A stretch of DNA of 37,090 nucleotides from Acidiferrobacterales bacterium (lineage in GTDB: Bacteria > Pseudomonadota > Gammaproteobacteria > Acidiferrobacterales > JAJDNE01), in assembly GCA_022340825.1 (NCBI GenBank), contig JAJDNE010000085.1:1-37090 (forward strand), given 5' to 3'. The translations under genes were made by a program, and so were the position numbers. The notes beneath the pieces are model-generated. The model was given only the letters and a program-made list of their open reading frames with translations. It was not told the DNA's origin and ran no database searches. Every line of letters starts with the position of its first letter. The stretch's first letter is position 1. This document shows positions 1 to 7,737 of this stretch, one piece after another.

Positions 1-12
1 GGAGTCGAGATT

Positions 13-40
13 AAAAAGCCCCGCATGGCGGGGCTTTTTT
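13..40. terminator. Bidirectional rho-independent terminator
   Basis: A GC-rich 7 bp stem (18-24 with 28-34, three-base loop) is flanked by five A on the left and six T on the right, so it can stop transcription on either strand. It lies just beyond the stop of the leftward SYLF gene and also serves whatever rightward gene precedes the window. Confidence 0.9.
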
Positions 41-60
41 ATGCGAACCGGGAAGGTTTC

Positions 61-588
61 CTATTTCTTGCCCTCGTACTTGAAACTTTGGCCGGCGACG
101 GTGGCTTCATACATCAAGCCGCCCTTTTCCATGGTGAACACGGCGACGCCATTATTGAAGGAGGCCTGTGCTGCGGCGCCGGCAGTAATTGCTACCGCGG
201 AAACACCCGCGCCAAACTTCAAATCGCCGTTGATGAATTTGTTGAAGGTGCTCTTGTTCTGGAAAAAGATAATCTCGCTGTAGGCCTGACCACCGAGCTG
301 GAAGCCGACCGACACCTGGGTGAGTTTGGCCGTACCGATCTTCGTGCCATTCCGGTAGACATATCCCGTGCCATAAGCGCCACCGATACCAATGCCAGCC
401 TTTCCGACGGTCGGAAATACCGCATAGGCATACGAGGATTTAAAGAACGAATCGATGCCTTTATCCCTTTTCTTGAACTTGCTAATCGTCGACTGTACTT
501 CCTCGGAACCTGCGGAGGCCGGAAGCGAGGGCAGCAGGATCAGCAGCAGGGCTGCCGCAATACCGAATTGTTTCATCATCTGTTTCAT
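61..588 (-). CDS. SYLF-domain (YSC84/DUF500) lipid-binding protein, exported
   Basis: Leftward 175-residue protein with a signal peptide (hydrophobic run IAAALLLILLPSLPASA followed by a charged mature start) and then a SYLF/Ysc84 domain covering most of the chain. Recognisable family features are the AYAVFPTVGKAGIGIGG segment, the GY.Y.NG turn and the C-terminal GLMYEA segment. In this family the domain binds phosphoinositides or other lipids; the bacterial members are mostly periplasmic and of unknown role. An upstream ATG at 624 is also in frame, but the start at 588 places the signal peptide normally (Lys, then hydrophobic core). It stands alone and ends at the terminator at 13-40. Confidence 0.85.
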   Translation of the reverse strand: MKQMMKQFGIAAALLLILLPSLPASAGSEEVQSTISKFKKRDKGIDSFFKSSYAYAVFPTVGKAGIGIGGAYGTGYVYRNGTKIGTAKLTQVSVGFQLGGQAYSEIIFFQNKSTFNKFINGDLKFGAGVSAVAITAGAAAQASFNNGVAVFTMEKGGLMYEATVAGQSFKYEGKK

Positions 589-753
589 GTTTTCAGTACC
601 AGGTTGTGCTGTGGGGCACACCAATATAGCCGAAGCGGGTAGTCGGTAAAAGCCCGCCAGTCATGAAATTCTCCACGGAAATACCGCTGGTTTCAGCTGG
701 CAAGGCGGCGATAGATGTCCGGGACCTTCAACTACAGGGGCGGTAAAGGGTAT

Positions 754-795
754 GGTAGGTATTGCTACCAGTTGACGATTCCGAAACCTGGAATC
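754..795. promoter_or_regulatory. Two adjacent dyads upstream of the oxidoreductase operon
   Basis: Two perfect inverted repeats lie close together in front of the oxidoreductase start at 821. The first is GGTAG-N6-CTACC (754-769, extended by a T/A pair), the second GATTCC-N7-GGAATC (777-795). A TTGACG hexamer at 772-777 sits between them but I see no good -10 box at the usual distance. The arrangement resembles repressor operators overlapping a promoter; no regulator gene is adjacent. Function is inferred from symmetry only. Confidence 0.35.
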
Positions 796-820
796 GACGG
801 GAAATCACGGAGGAATGCTT

Positions 821-1822
821 ATGAAGGCAATCGTCTTTAGCGCCTACGGGTCACCTGATGTGCTTCATCTTGCCGACGTCGAAAAACCCGTTCCGAAAGA
901 CAATCAGGTGCTGGTCAAGGTCCATGCCGCCTCCGTCAATGACTGGGACTGGGCCATCATCCAGGGAGTCCCGTTTGTTAATCGCATGGAAACCGGCCTG
1001 TTCAAACCCAAAAAAAGGATGCTTGGCACCGATGTTGCCGGCACAGTGGAAGCAACTGGCAGGAACGTTACCCGTTTCCGTCCCGGTGATGCCGTCTTCG
1101 GTGACATTTGCCGAAGCGGCTGGAAGGATATTCCGGCGTATAACGGCGGCGCATACGCCGAGTATGTCTGTACCACTGAAGATACGCTTTTACCGAAACC
1201 CGCCGGCATGTCTTTCGAGCAGGCGGCCTCCTTGCCCCAGGTCGGCGGGCTGGTCGTTCAGGGGCTGCGCCGCTGCGGGGGGGTCCAGGCCGGGCAAAAT
1301 GTTCTGGTCAATGGAGCATCCGGTGGAGTCGGGACACTGGCGGTGCAGATCGCCAGGTCACTGGGTGCCGACGTCACCGGCGTATGCAGCACCGGCAAAA
1401 TGGAGATGGTGCGTTCACTGGGTGCGGATCACGTCATTGACTACACCAAAGAGGATTTCACCAGAAACGGAAATCGCTATGACTTCATTCTGGACGCCAA
1501 GGGATTCCACTCTATTTTCGACTATCGACGGGCGCTCGCGCCGAACGGGTGCTATGCGATGCTCGGTGGTGGAAACCGCAGTACTACCCAGATGATGATG
1601 TTTGGTTGGCTGGTTTCACTGACAGGAAGCAGAAAACTGGGTCTCGTGATTTACCGGCCTAACCGCGGCCTGGATTACCTGCTAGAACTGGTCGAAGCCG
1701 GCAGCGTAAGTCCGGTTATTGATAGCGTGTTCCCGTTGAGCGAGACGGCGGATGCTTTTCGGTATTACGTAGACGGCAAGGCCAAAGGTAAAATAGTTAT
1801 TACTGTAGCGAGTGAAACGTGA
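821..1822 (+). CDS. NAD(P)-dependent medium-chain oxidoreductase (quinone reductase/alcohol dehydrogenase-like)
   Basis: A 333-residue zinc-independent MDR-superfamily protein: GroES-like N-terminal domain (GTDVAGTVEATG, RPGDAVFGD) followed by a Rossmann domain with the nucleotide loop NGASGGVGT near residue 165. Family members reduce quinones, enones or similar carbonyls with NAD(P)H; the substrate here cannot be read. It lacks the structural-zinc cysteine cluster of true alcohol dehydrogenases. The ATG at 821 is preferred over the ATG at 815 because GGAGG at 809-813 is 7 bases away. It is followed after 23 bases by a paralogue of similar length and domain order. Confidence 0.85.
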   Translation: MKAIVFSAYGSPDVLHLADVEKPVPKDNQVLVKVHAASVNDWDWAIIQGVPFVNRMETGLFKPKKRMLGTDVAGTVEATGRNVTRFRPGDAVFGDICRSGWKDIPAYNGGAYAEYVCTTEDTLLPKPAGMSFEQAASLPQVGGLVVQGLRRCGGVQAGQNVLVNGASGGVGTLAVQIARSLGADVTGVCSTGKMEMVRSLGADHVIDYTKEDFTRNGNRYDFILDAKGFHSIFDYRRALAPNGCYAMLGGGNRSTTQMMMFGWLVSLTGSRKLGLVIYRPNRGLDYLLELVEAGSVSPVIDSVFPLSETADAFRYYVDGKAKGKIVITVASET

Positions 1823-1845
1823 ACTGACTGAAGCAGGGGAAATGC

Positions 1846-2826
1846 ATGAGAGCTGTGATTTACACCCATTACGGGCCACCGGATATTCTTGAGCTTAGAG
1901 AGGTAGAGAAGCCCGTCCCGAATGACAATGAAGTGTTGATCCGGGTCCACGCAACAACCGTCAATCGAACAGACTGTGCGACCATCCGGGCGATACCGTT
2001 TTTCGCAAGGGTGGTGACCGGGCTGTTTAGACCGAAGAAGCAGACACCTGGAACGGAATTCGCGGGAGAAGTGGAGGCAACCGGAAAAGCGGTGTCGACA
2101 TTAAAAGTGGGCGACAGGGTTTTCGGGTTTGATGATCAAGGTGCGCGTTCTCATGCACAGTATCTGGCGATACGGGAAGACTATGCATTAACAATTCCAG
2201 GGGGCCTAAGTTATGAGCAAGCGGCTCCTGGTTCCGAGGGTGCACATTATGCCTATAACTTTATCAATAAAGTGGATCTTGAACCGGGGCAAATGGTTCT
2301 GGTCAATGGTGCAACGGGTGCAATCGGATCGGCGGCCGTGCAGCTATTAAAGTCGATGAACGTCAATGTCACTGCGGTATGTGCGGGGGAAAATTTTGAA
2401 CTGATCAAATCACTGGGCGCCAGCAGGCTGATCGATTACACGAAGGACGATTTCACCGAAGATAATAAGAAATACGATTGTGTTTTTGACACCGTGGGCA
2501 AGAGCTCATTTTTTAAATGTAAAAAACTTCTTAAGCCGGGTGGCGTCTATCTTTCATCAGATCTTGGCTATTTGGCGCAGAACATATACCTGCCGCTTAT
2601 CACTCCGCTAATAAAGCCAATGTTGGGAAATCGGAAGACCGTATTTCCAGTTCCAGTCGATCTTCGCGGGAGTTTGCTCTTGGTGAGAAGACTACGGGAA
2701 GAAGGTAAATTCAGGGCAGTGATAGATAAAACATATCCGCTGGAGGAGATTGTCGAGGCTTACCAGTACGTGGAAAAGGGACACAAAAAGGGAAATGTTG
2801 TTATTACAGTGGGAGAGAATCAGTAG
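1846..2826 (+). CDS. NAD(P)-dependent medium-chain oxidoreductase, tandem paralogue
   Basis: A 326-residue MDR-superfamily protein closely resembling its upstream neighbour: the N-terminus (YGPPDILELREVEKPVP), the GTEFAGEVEATG turn, the Rossmann loop NGATGAIGS and the block LGASRLIDYTKDDFTE all have counterparts in the first copy. It therefore looks like a diverged duplicate, probably of the NAD(P)H:quinone oxidoreductase type. Its codons are visibly richer in A and T than those of the upstream gene, so independent acquisition followed by side-by-side placement is an alternative to local duplication. It is probably co-transcribed with the upstream gene (23-base gap). Confidence 0.85.
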   Translation: MRAVIYTHYGPPDILELREVEKPVPNDNEVLIRVHATTVNRTDCATIRAIPFFARVVTGLFRPKKQTPGTEFAGEVEATGKAVSTLKVGDRVFGFDDQGARSHAQYLAIREDYALTIPGGLSYEQAAPGSEGAHYAYNFINKVDLEPGQMVLVNGATGAIGSAAVQLLKSMNVNVTAVCAGENFELIKSLGASRLIDYTKDDFTEDNKKYDCVFDTVGKSSFFKCKKLLKPGGVYLSSDLGYLAQNIYLPLITPLIKPMLGNRKTVFPVPVDLRGSLLLVRRLREEGKFRAVIDKTYPLEEIVEAYQYVEKGHKKGNVVITVGENQ

Positions 2827-2851
2827 CGCGACTGACCCATAACAGAGATCC

Positions 2852-2876
2852 GATAAATACCAGACTGTTATTTATC
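2852..2876. repeat. AT-rich hairpin between genes
   Basis: An 8 bp perfect inverted repeat, GATAAATA (2852-2859) and TATTTATC (2869-2876), with a nine-base loop, lies between the second oxidoreductase and the SRPBCC gene. There is no T-run after it, so it is not a typical terminator; it could stabilise or process the transcript. Confidence 0.4.
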
Positions 2877-2902
2877 ATCTGAAAATACAGCGGGAGACCT
2901 AT

Positions 2903-3313
2903 ATGCAAATTGGCATCGAAACAATAGTCCGCTCAGGTATTGATTTAGTGTGGAACAAATGGAACAACCCGGATGACATCAAGCAGTGGAACGCGGCATC
3001 GGATGACTGGCATACCACGAGTAGCACGGTGGATTTACGCGAAGGCGGAAAATTTTCCTCGAGAATGGAAGCCAAAGACGGCAGCATGGGATTCGACTTC
3101 TCCGGGACATACACCAAGGTAATTGAAAAACAGCGAATTGAATATACGATTGATGACGGCCGGAAAGTAGTTGTTATTTTCAGTCCGGTTGGAAACGATG
3201 TAAAAGTTGAAGTAACGTTCGAAGCGGAAGACCAGAATGACCCCGAGTTCCAGCGCGAAGGCTGGCAGCGCATCCTGAATAACTTTGCCAGCTATGTAGA
3301 ATCCAGGAAGTGA
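2903..3313 (+). CDS. SRPBCC (AHSA1/START-like) domain protein
   Basis: A 136-residue single-domain protein with the pattern of SRPBCC ligand-binding proteins of the AHSA1/polyketide-cyclase-like group: a beta strand and the helix V..KWN.PDDIKQW.AASDDW, the LREGGKFSSRMEAKDGS hairpin, and the C-terminal helix EGWQRILNNFASYVES. Such proteins bind hydrophobic ligands; no catalytic assignment is possible. A GGGAG ribosome site is 7 bases before the ATG. It follows the oxidoreductases in the same direction and precedes a YCII-like gene, a combination typical of small accessory or detoxification gene sets. Confidence 0.8.
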   Translation: MQIGIETIVRSGIDLVWNKWNNPDDIKQWNAASDDWHTTSSTVDLREGGKFSSRMEAKDGSMGFDFSGTYTKVIEKQRIEYTIDDGRKVVVIFSPVGNDVKVEVTFEAEDQNDPEFQREGWQRILNNFASYVESRK

Positions 3314-3401
3314 CTGAAGTTGGCAGATAGCAGCACTTGTTGCGATCTGGGAACAGTAGGCGGGATGGTTGAGTGACAATTTATTCAATGAGGAAATCAG
3401 A

Positions 3402-3722
3402 ATGACACAGTACGTATTTGTTTACCTGGGCGGTAATCCGCCAACCAGCCCGGAAGAGTCAAGCAAGCATTTTTCGAAATATATGGAGTGGTTAACATCG
3501 CTCGGTGACTCGGTTGTCATCCCTACTATCCCGTTAAAGGATACAACTACGGTAAGCCCGGACGGGACGGTAAGGGAAGGAGGAAGTAGTGCCATGTCCG
3601 GGTTTTCGATTATCAAAGCAGAATCGATTGAGGCAGCCCTTTCTATTGCAAAGGATTGTCCGTTTCTTGAGATTGGTGGATCACTCGAAGTGTCCGAGAT
3701 GATGGAGATGCCTGTTCAATAA
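3402..3722 (+). CDS. YCII-related (DGPF-type) domain protein
   Basis: A protein of about 106 residues starting MTQYVFVYLGG, with the ferredoxin-like layout of the YCII/DGPF family: a hydrophobic first strand, a helix containing KYMEWL, a central GFSIIKAES strand and a helix IEAALSIAKDCPF with a final strand. The family's role is mostly unknown; relatives include the small subunit-like partners of ECF sigma factors and YCII-type hydrolases. The ATG at 3402 is chosen over the TTG at 3369 because TGAGGA at 3389-3394 is a good ribosome site. It is directly upstream of an attC-like hairpin in the orientation expected for a cassette gene. Confidence 0.75.
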   Translation: MTQYVFVYLGGNPPTSPEESSKHFSKYMEWLTSLGDSVVIPTIPLKDTTTVSPDGTVREGGSSAMSGFSIIKAESIEAALSIAKDCPFLEIGGSLEVSEMMEMPVQ

Positions 3723-3810
3723 TAAATTAAGGACAATGCAGATTGTGTGAGCGAATGAACGCTCGCTACTTTCCATAAAAAATTGAAGTTATTGTTTTGA
3801 GCAAGGGATC

Positions 3811-3867
3811 ACATAACAAGCCTCCCTCGCGGACGTGTAGCTACACAGCCAGGCTCAAACGTTAGGT
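3811..3867 (+). other. Integron attC-like recombination site
   Basis: A 57-base imperfect palindrome bounded by ACATAAC (3811-3817) and GTTAGGT (3861-3867). The right end matches the consensus GTTRRRY; the left end differs from the expected RYYYAAC complement at one base. Inside, AGCCT (3819-3823) pairs with AGGCT (3851-3855), and the centre is the perfect palindrome GTGTAGCTACAC. The bases before the right core, CTCAAACGTTAGG, resemble the ends of known attC sites. The site lies 88 bases after a YCII-like gene in cassette orientation. Against it: the spacer between the two stems is asymmetric, and no integrase or second site is visible. Confidence 0.45.
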
Positions 3868-3917
3868 ATTAAGTGCCTGCTTCTGGTCGAAAGCGGTTCC
3901 AGTGAATAAAATATTCG

Positions 3918-4580
3918 CTAGCTTGTTTCGGGTGTACCACCGAATGTCGCGTTCGGTACGGTGATGGTAGCGGGTCGACGATCTGACTCGAGATAGGCCT
4001 TAATGCGTGGACGCGCTTCAAATGTCTGCTTCAGGTGGTTTAGTGTGTTGTAATTTTCAACAATATTACCTGCCAAAGCACGAGTGCAATCCAGGTAGTG
4101 CCAGCCCAGGAAATCGATGTAGGTAAGATTCCGACCTACCCAGTGGTCTTTATCTCGAGGGATATCGTTGATGAAGCGTTCAAGGTTGGCAAGGGTGCTG
4201 GTTAATGGACCGTCGATGAATTCCTGTCGTTTTTCCTCGAAATCCTTGCTCCAGCTAAGCCTGCCAAAGGCCTCGATGGCATCACTCAATGCATGCTCGA
4301 GAATCTCGCAATTGATGACATCCTGCTCGGTGCTGCCATAGAGATCATATTTACGTGCCAGGTATCGGTAGATTGCGTGGCTTTCATAAATTCTTAATTC
4401 GCCATCCTGGTACATGGGCACTTTGCCAAACGGCATCTCGCGCTTCAATTTAGCCCACTGACGGCCCGCCACCGGATTTTCGTCATAGCGAATATCCAGC
4501 TCTTCCAGCATCAGGCGGATGGGCTCCGCACGGCCCCGGATCGGGAAATAGGTGATAATTGGTTTCTCTGGATTGGACAT
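3918..4580 (-). CDS. Glutathione S-transferase family protein (sigma/pi-like)
   Basis: A 220-residue cytosolic GST. The thioredoxin-like N-terminal domain (about residues 1-85) has the signature TYFPIRGRAEPIRL, in which the early Tyr is the expected glutathione-activating residue of the alpha/mu/pi/sigma group, and ESHAIYRYLA, containing the Glu-Ser glutathione gamma-glutamyl contact. The all-helical C-terminal domain follows, with a plausible N-capping segment TYIDFLGW. GSTs conjugate glutathione to electrophiles or isomerise substrates; the substrate is not readable. Length is normal for the family. It is transcribed opposite to both neighbours. Confidence 0.9.
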   Translation of the reverse strand: MSNPEKPIITYFPIRGRAEPIRLMLEELDIRYDENPVAGRQWAKLKREMPFGKVPMYQDGELRIYESHAIYRYLARKYDLYGSTEQDVINCEILEHALSDAIEAFGRLSWSKDFEEKRQEFIDGPLTSTLANLERFINDIPRDKDHWVGRNLTYIDFLGWHYLDCTRALAGNIVENYNTLNHLKQTFEARPRIKAYLESDRRPATITVPNATFGGTPETS

Positions 4581-4677
4581 AAAACTACCGATTCCTTGCC
4601 GGTTTTATCCCTGCTATGGATAAGCGTATTAGCAGAGTATAATCTCTTTACTATCTGCTCCGAAGAGGCTGAATACG

Positions 4678-4959
4678 ATGCACCCGTTATTAAAAGTATT
4701 GCGACTTATTATTTTGTTTACGTTTACATGGGGCATCATCATTGGCGGCACGATTGGAGTCTTTTTCCTGGTCCGCGATACATTAACCAACCACAATACC
4801 GAAATCGCCGCGATCGCTACCGTGATTTTTTTGTTCGCCTCTATCCTGGTCGGCGAGAAGATGGCCTTTATGGTCAATTGCATGTTGGCCAGGCTCTCCA
4901 ACCAGGACCCGCCCGCCTGCTCCACCAAGGGTGATAGCCCGGTGAGTCCGAACGACTGA
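4678..4959 (+). CDS. Small two-helix membrane protein, unknown function
   Basis: A 93-residue protein with two predicted membrane helices (about 9-31 and 43-58) and a polar tail ending QDPPACSTKGDSPVSPND. I do not recognise a family. The ATG at 4678 is preceded by AGAGG at a suitable distance. It stands between the leftward GST and the rightward carbamoyl-compound operon, separated from the latter by about 260 bases, so it is probably an independent unit. Confidence 0.65.
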   Translation: MHPLLKVLRLIILFTFTWGIIIGGTIGVFFLVRDTLTNHNTEIAAIATVIFLFASILVGEKMAFMVNCMLARLSNQDPPACSTKGDSPVSPND

Positions 4960-5221
4960 TAGCCACCGATTGCCGTTCACGCGGCAACTCCCCCGGAATA
5001 ACTCGCTTGGCCAACCCCGGTAACCGGCGACGATTGTGCTGCCTATTCCAACTTACAGCCACTGCTGTCTGATAAATCAGCGTAAAAAAAGCACAAAGAT
5101 GAAGAAAAATGGCAGTTATGGCAGAATACAGCTGAACTTACTTAAAAAATCGCTCCACTGTTTCATTTGAACAGCTTGAGAATGTACTTACCTGAAGTGC
5201 AGTGGAGTTTTCGGAGCTATT
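4960..5221. other. Intergenic region upstream of the carbamoyl-compound operon
   Basis: A 262-base stretch without a convincing gene. Its right half is AT-rich and contains a separated inverted repeat, CTCCACTG (5153-5160) and CAGTGGAG (5200-5207), that ends 14 bases before the first start codon of the operon. This could be an operator pair or a leader hairpin that affects translation. I see no clear -35/-10 pair that I would defend. Confidence 0.4.
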
Positions 5222-5749
5222 TTGTTTTTTATTCGGGTAATAAGTCGAGCTGCCCATCTGGGCGCGCGTCTGTTCCTACCACTTCCCGGGCGCAGAGATT
5301 GCCCCCTGCGCGAAATAAAATTCGCGTTACTGGTATTCCCCGGCATCGTGCTGGCCTTGATGGCCCAGGCAGCGAGCGCGGCTAACCTGCATCTCGCCAG
5401 CGATAGCGAAATTGCGACCGCCGGTTTTTACCAGCTGTCCTGGAAAATTCCCAAGCCGCTCAAACAGGTCGAGTTGTATGAGTCCCGGGATCCGGGATTA
5501 CGCGATCATCGGGTCATTTACCGAGGGCCGGATCTGGCGCGCGCTGTCAGCGGCAAGTCTGACGGTGATTACTATTATCAAATCGTTTCAACAGACGACA
5601 ATGATCGATACGCCAGTAATATCGTCAAGGTGAACGTTGCGCACCACCCACTAAAGAATGCCTTTCTGTTTTTTGCTCTTGGGGCCACCGTTTTTATTGC
5701 CATTCTTGTTGCGATTTTTACCGGCAACCGGCGAGGTAGTGCTCAATAA
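5222..5749 (+). CDS. Exported membrane-anchored protein with Fn3-like domain
   Basis: A protein of about 175 residues. After a charged N-terminal stretch comes a signal-peptide-like segment (ALLVFPGIVLALMAQAASA, cleavage near residue 54), then a roughly 85-residue extracytoplasmic beta domain whose W..PKPLKQVELYES..., DYYYQIVSTDD and ASNIVKVNV strands resemble a fibronectin type III fold, and a C-terminal membrane helix (FLFFALGATVFIAILVAIF) with a basic end. Function unknown. The TTG at 5222, with GGAG five bases before it, is the only reasonable start I see but leaves an unusually long N-region. It is two bases upstream of the amidohydrolase, so it is probably the first gene of that operon. 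Confidence 0.65.
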   Translation: MFFIRVISRAAHLGARLFLPLPGRRDCPLREIKFALLVFPGIVLALMAQAASAANLHLASDSEIATAGFYQLSWKIPKPLKQVELYESRDPGLRDHRVIYRGPDLARAVSGKSDGDYYYQIVSTDDNDRYASNIVKVNVAHHPLKNAFLFFALGATVFIAILVAIFTGNRRGSAQ

Positions 5750-5751
5750 TC

Positions 5752-6996
5752 ATGGAAACGCTGGCGATCAACAGGGAGCGATTGCAGGCCGATATTGAGG
5801 CTCTGTCTCAAATCGGGCGCAAGGAAGACTATGGCCTCTACCGCATGGCATTTTCGGAAGGCGATCTTCAGGGGCGTGAGTGGTTTAAAAATAAAATCGC
5901 TGAAGCCGGCCTGGAGTTGTATCAGGACGGCGCCGCCAATATTCATGCCCGACTTGGATGGGATGGCAAAACCCCCTCGGTCATGATGGGTTCACACCTG
6001 GATACCGTTCCTGCCGCCGGCCACCTGGACGGAGCACTCGGCGTTCTTGTTGCGCTGGAGTGCCTACGTCGAATTAAAGAAGAGAATTTGCAGCAGGATT
6101 ACCCCCTTGAAGCAGTCGCATTCAGCGACGAAGAAGGCCGTTTTGGTGGCATGCTCGGTTCGCAGGCGCTGTCCGGTACGTTGAGTCCGGAATCTATTCT
6201 CGCCGCGGAAGATCTTAACGGTGTCAAACTGACCGATGCCATGAGCGCCGTCGGTTTGAATGCCATGGATGCGCTGCACGCTAAGCGCAGTCCTGAATCG
6301 ATTCACGCCTTTATTGAGCTGCACATCGAACAGGGGCCGATGCTCGACAATATGGGTATCAGTGTGGGCAATGTCGATGCTATTGCCGGCCTGTTCAAGT
6401 GGGACGTCAGCCTGATTGGCAAGGCCAACCATGCCGGCACAACGCCGATGGACATGCGCAACGACGCGTTTATGGGGCTGAGTGAATTCTCCAGCGAGAT
6501 CCAACGGATACTCGATGAAAACGGCAGCGCGCGCAGCGTTGCCACCATTGGCCGTGTTGAAATCAAACCCGGGGCAGCAAACGTCATCCCGGGTATCGTC
6601 AATTTTTCTCTGGAGTCGCGCGATACCGAGCAAACCGTCCTCGACGATTTGGCCAATGCATTCCGCAAAGCACTTTCTGCAGTCGCTCGTCGTCGTGGCC
6701 TGATGTTTGAATTCAAGGTGCTGAGCGAGATCGCTCCGGTGAAAAGTGATCCCGGCATTGTTAAAACCATCGAAAACGTCGCCAAGTCACTCAGTATTCC
6801 GTTTTTACAGATGGCCAGTGGCGCCGCGCATGACACCCAGTTCATGGCGCATATTACCCGTGCCGGCATGATCTTTGTGCCCAGCAAGGATGGCCGCAGT
6901 CATTCCATTGCGGAGTGGACCGATATGGATGACATTGAGAAAGGCGCAAACGTCGCACTGAATACCTTGTATCGAATTGCCGGAGGTCGGCTGTGA
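5752..6996 (+). CDS. M20-family N-carbamoyl-amino-acid hydrolase/allantoate amidohydrolase-like
   Basis: A 414-residue di-metal M20 amidohydrolase of the group that includes allantoate amidohydrolase, beta-ureidopropionase and N-carbamoyl-L-amino-acid hydrolase. All expected motifs are present: GSHLDTV (His82, Asp84), HLDGALG (Asp93), FSDEEGRFG (Glu127/128), ELHIEQGP (His191), NHAGTTPMD in the lid domain (His227) and GRSHSIAEW (His384). These enzymes remove the carbamoyl group of a ureido compound as ammonia and carbon dioxide. The exact substrate cannot be told from sequence. Its end overlaps the next start by 4 bases, implying translational coupling with the isochorismatase-fold gene. Confidence 0.9.
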   Translation: METLAINRERLQADIEALSQIGRKEDYGLYRMAFSEGDLQGREWFKNKIAEAGLELYQDGAANIHARLGWDGKTPSVMMGSHLDTVPAAGHLDGALGVLVALECLRRIKEENLQQDYPLEAVAFSDEEGRFGGMLGSQALSGTLSPESILAAEDLNGVKLTDAMSAVGLNAMDALHAKRSPESIHAFIELHIEQGPMLDNMGISVGNVDAIAGLFKWDVSLIGKANHAGTTPMDMRNDAFMGLSEFSSEIQRILDENGSARSVATIGRVEIKPGAANVIPGIVNFSLESRDTEQTVLDDLANAFRKALSAVARRRGLMFEFKVLSEIAPVKSDPGIVKTIENVAKSLSIPFLQMASGAAHDTQFMAHITRAGMIFVPSKDGRSHSIAEWTDMDDIEKGANVALNTLYRIAGGRL

Positions 6997-7736
6997 AGGA
7001 TTTCAAAAAAACGGATCTGAAAGACCTGGATGAAAAGTATTTGCACATCGACCCGCTGGAAGAAAGTTACCGTGAGTCAATCACGGAAGCACCGGAGATC
7101 ACGGAATCGGTCGAGCAGCACAAGACGGCGTTGCTGGTGATTGATCTCCAGTACCTGGATGCAGCGCCTGGCCATGGAATCTTTGCCGACGTCGCGAAAT
7201 CGGGTGTGCCGAAAGAATCGCAAGAATACTATTTCAAGCGTCTTGATCACGTGGTCCTGCCGAACGTCAGAAAGCTGCAGGACCGCTTCCGCGATGCACA
7301 CATGGAAGTCATCCATACGCGAATCATGTCGTTGACGAGGGATGGGCGTGAACGCAGTCCTGGCCACAAGCGGCTTAACCTGCATGCGGCCCCGGGCTCC
7401 AAGGAATCCGAGTTTCTTCCGGAGATCGCACCGAAGGGTGACGAGATCGTAATCAACAAAACTGCCAGCGGCGTCTTCAATTCCACGAACATCGAATTTA
7501 TTTTGCGTAACCTCGGTATCACCGGCCTGTTTATATGTGGTGTCTATACCAATGAATGCGTCTCCACCACGGTGCGCGATGCCAGTGATCGCGGTTTCTA
7601 TACCACCTTGATCAATGATGCCTGTGCCACTGTAACACCCGAACTGCACAATGCGACGATCAGTACTATCAAGGATCGTTACGCCAGGGTGCTCACGACT
7701 GAAGAGGCAGTAAAAGAAATCAAGCGGGTGATTTGA
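6993..7736 (+). CDS. Isochorismatase-fold cysteine amidohydrolase
   Basis: A 247-residue cysteine hydrolase with an intact Asp-Lys-Cys triad: LVIDLQ (Asp51), INKTASGVF (Lys156) and GVYTNECV (Cys189, with the usual cis-peptide just before). The fold family includes N-carbamoylsarcosine amidase, biuret hydrolase, ureidoacrylate amidohydrolase (RutB) and nicotinamidase, which all split amide or carbamoyl C-N bonds. It carries an N-terminal extension of about 40 charged residues. The GTG start overlaps the stop of the preceding M20 gene (GTGA). Next to a carbamoylase and a carbamoyltransferase, a ureido or amide substrate is a reasonable inference, not a demonstrated one. Confidence 0.88.
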   Translation: MKDFKKTDLKDLDEKYLHIDPLEESYRESITEAPEITESVEQHKTALLVIDLQYLDAAPGHGIFADVAKSGVPKESQEYYFKRLDHVVLPNVRKLQDRFRDAHMEVIHTRIMSLTRDGRERSPGHKRLNLHAAPGSKESEFLPEIAPKGDEIVINKTASGVFNSTNIEFILRNLGITGLFICGVYTNECVSTTVRDASDRGFYTTLINDACATVTPELHNATISTIKDRYARVLTTEEAVKEIKRVI

Positions 7737-7737
7737 G

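Noticed and set aside
2903-3867. A full integron cassette array
   Set aside because: Only one attC-like hairpin is visible; no second site before the YCII or SRPBCC genes, and no integrase gene in the window.
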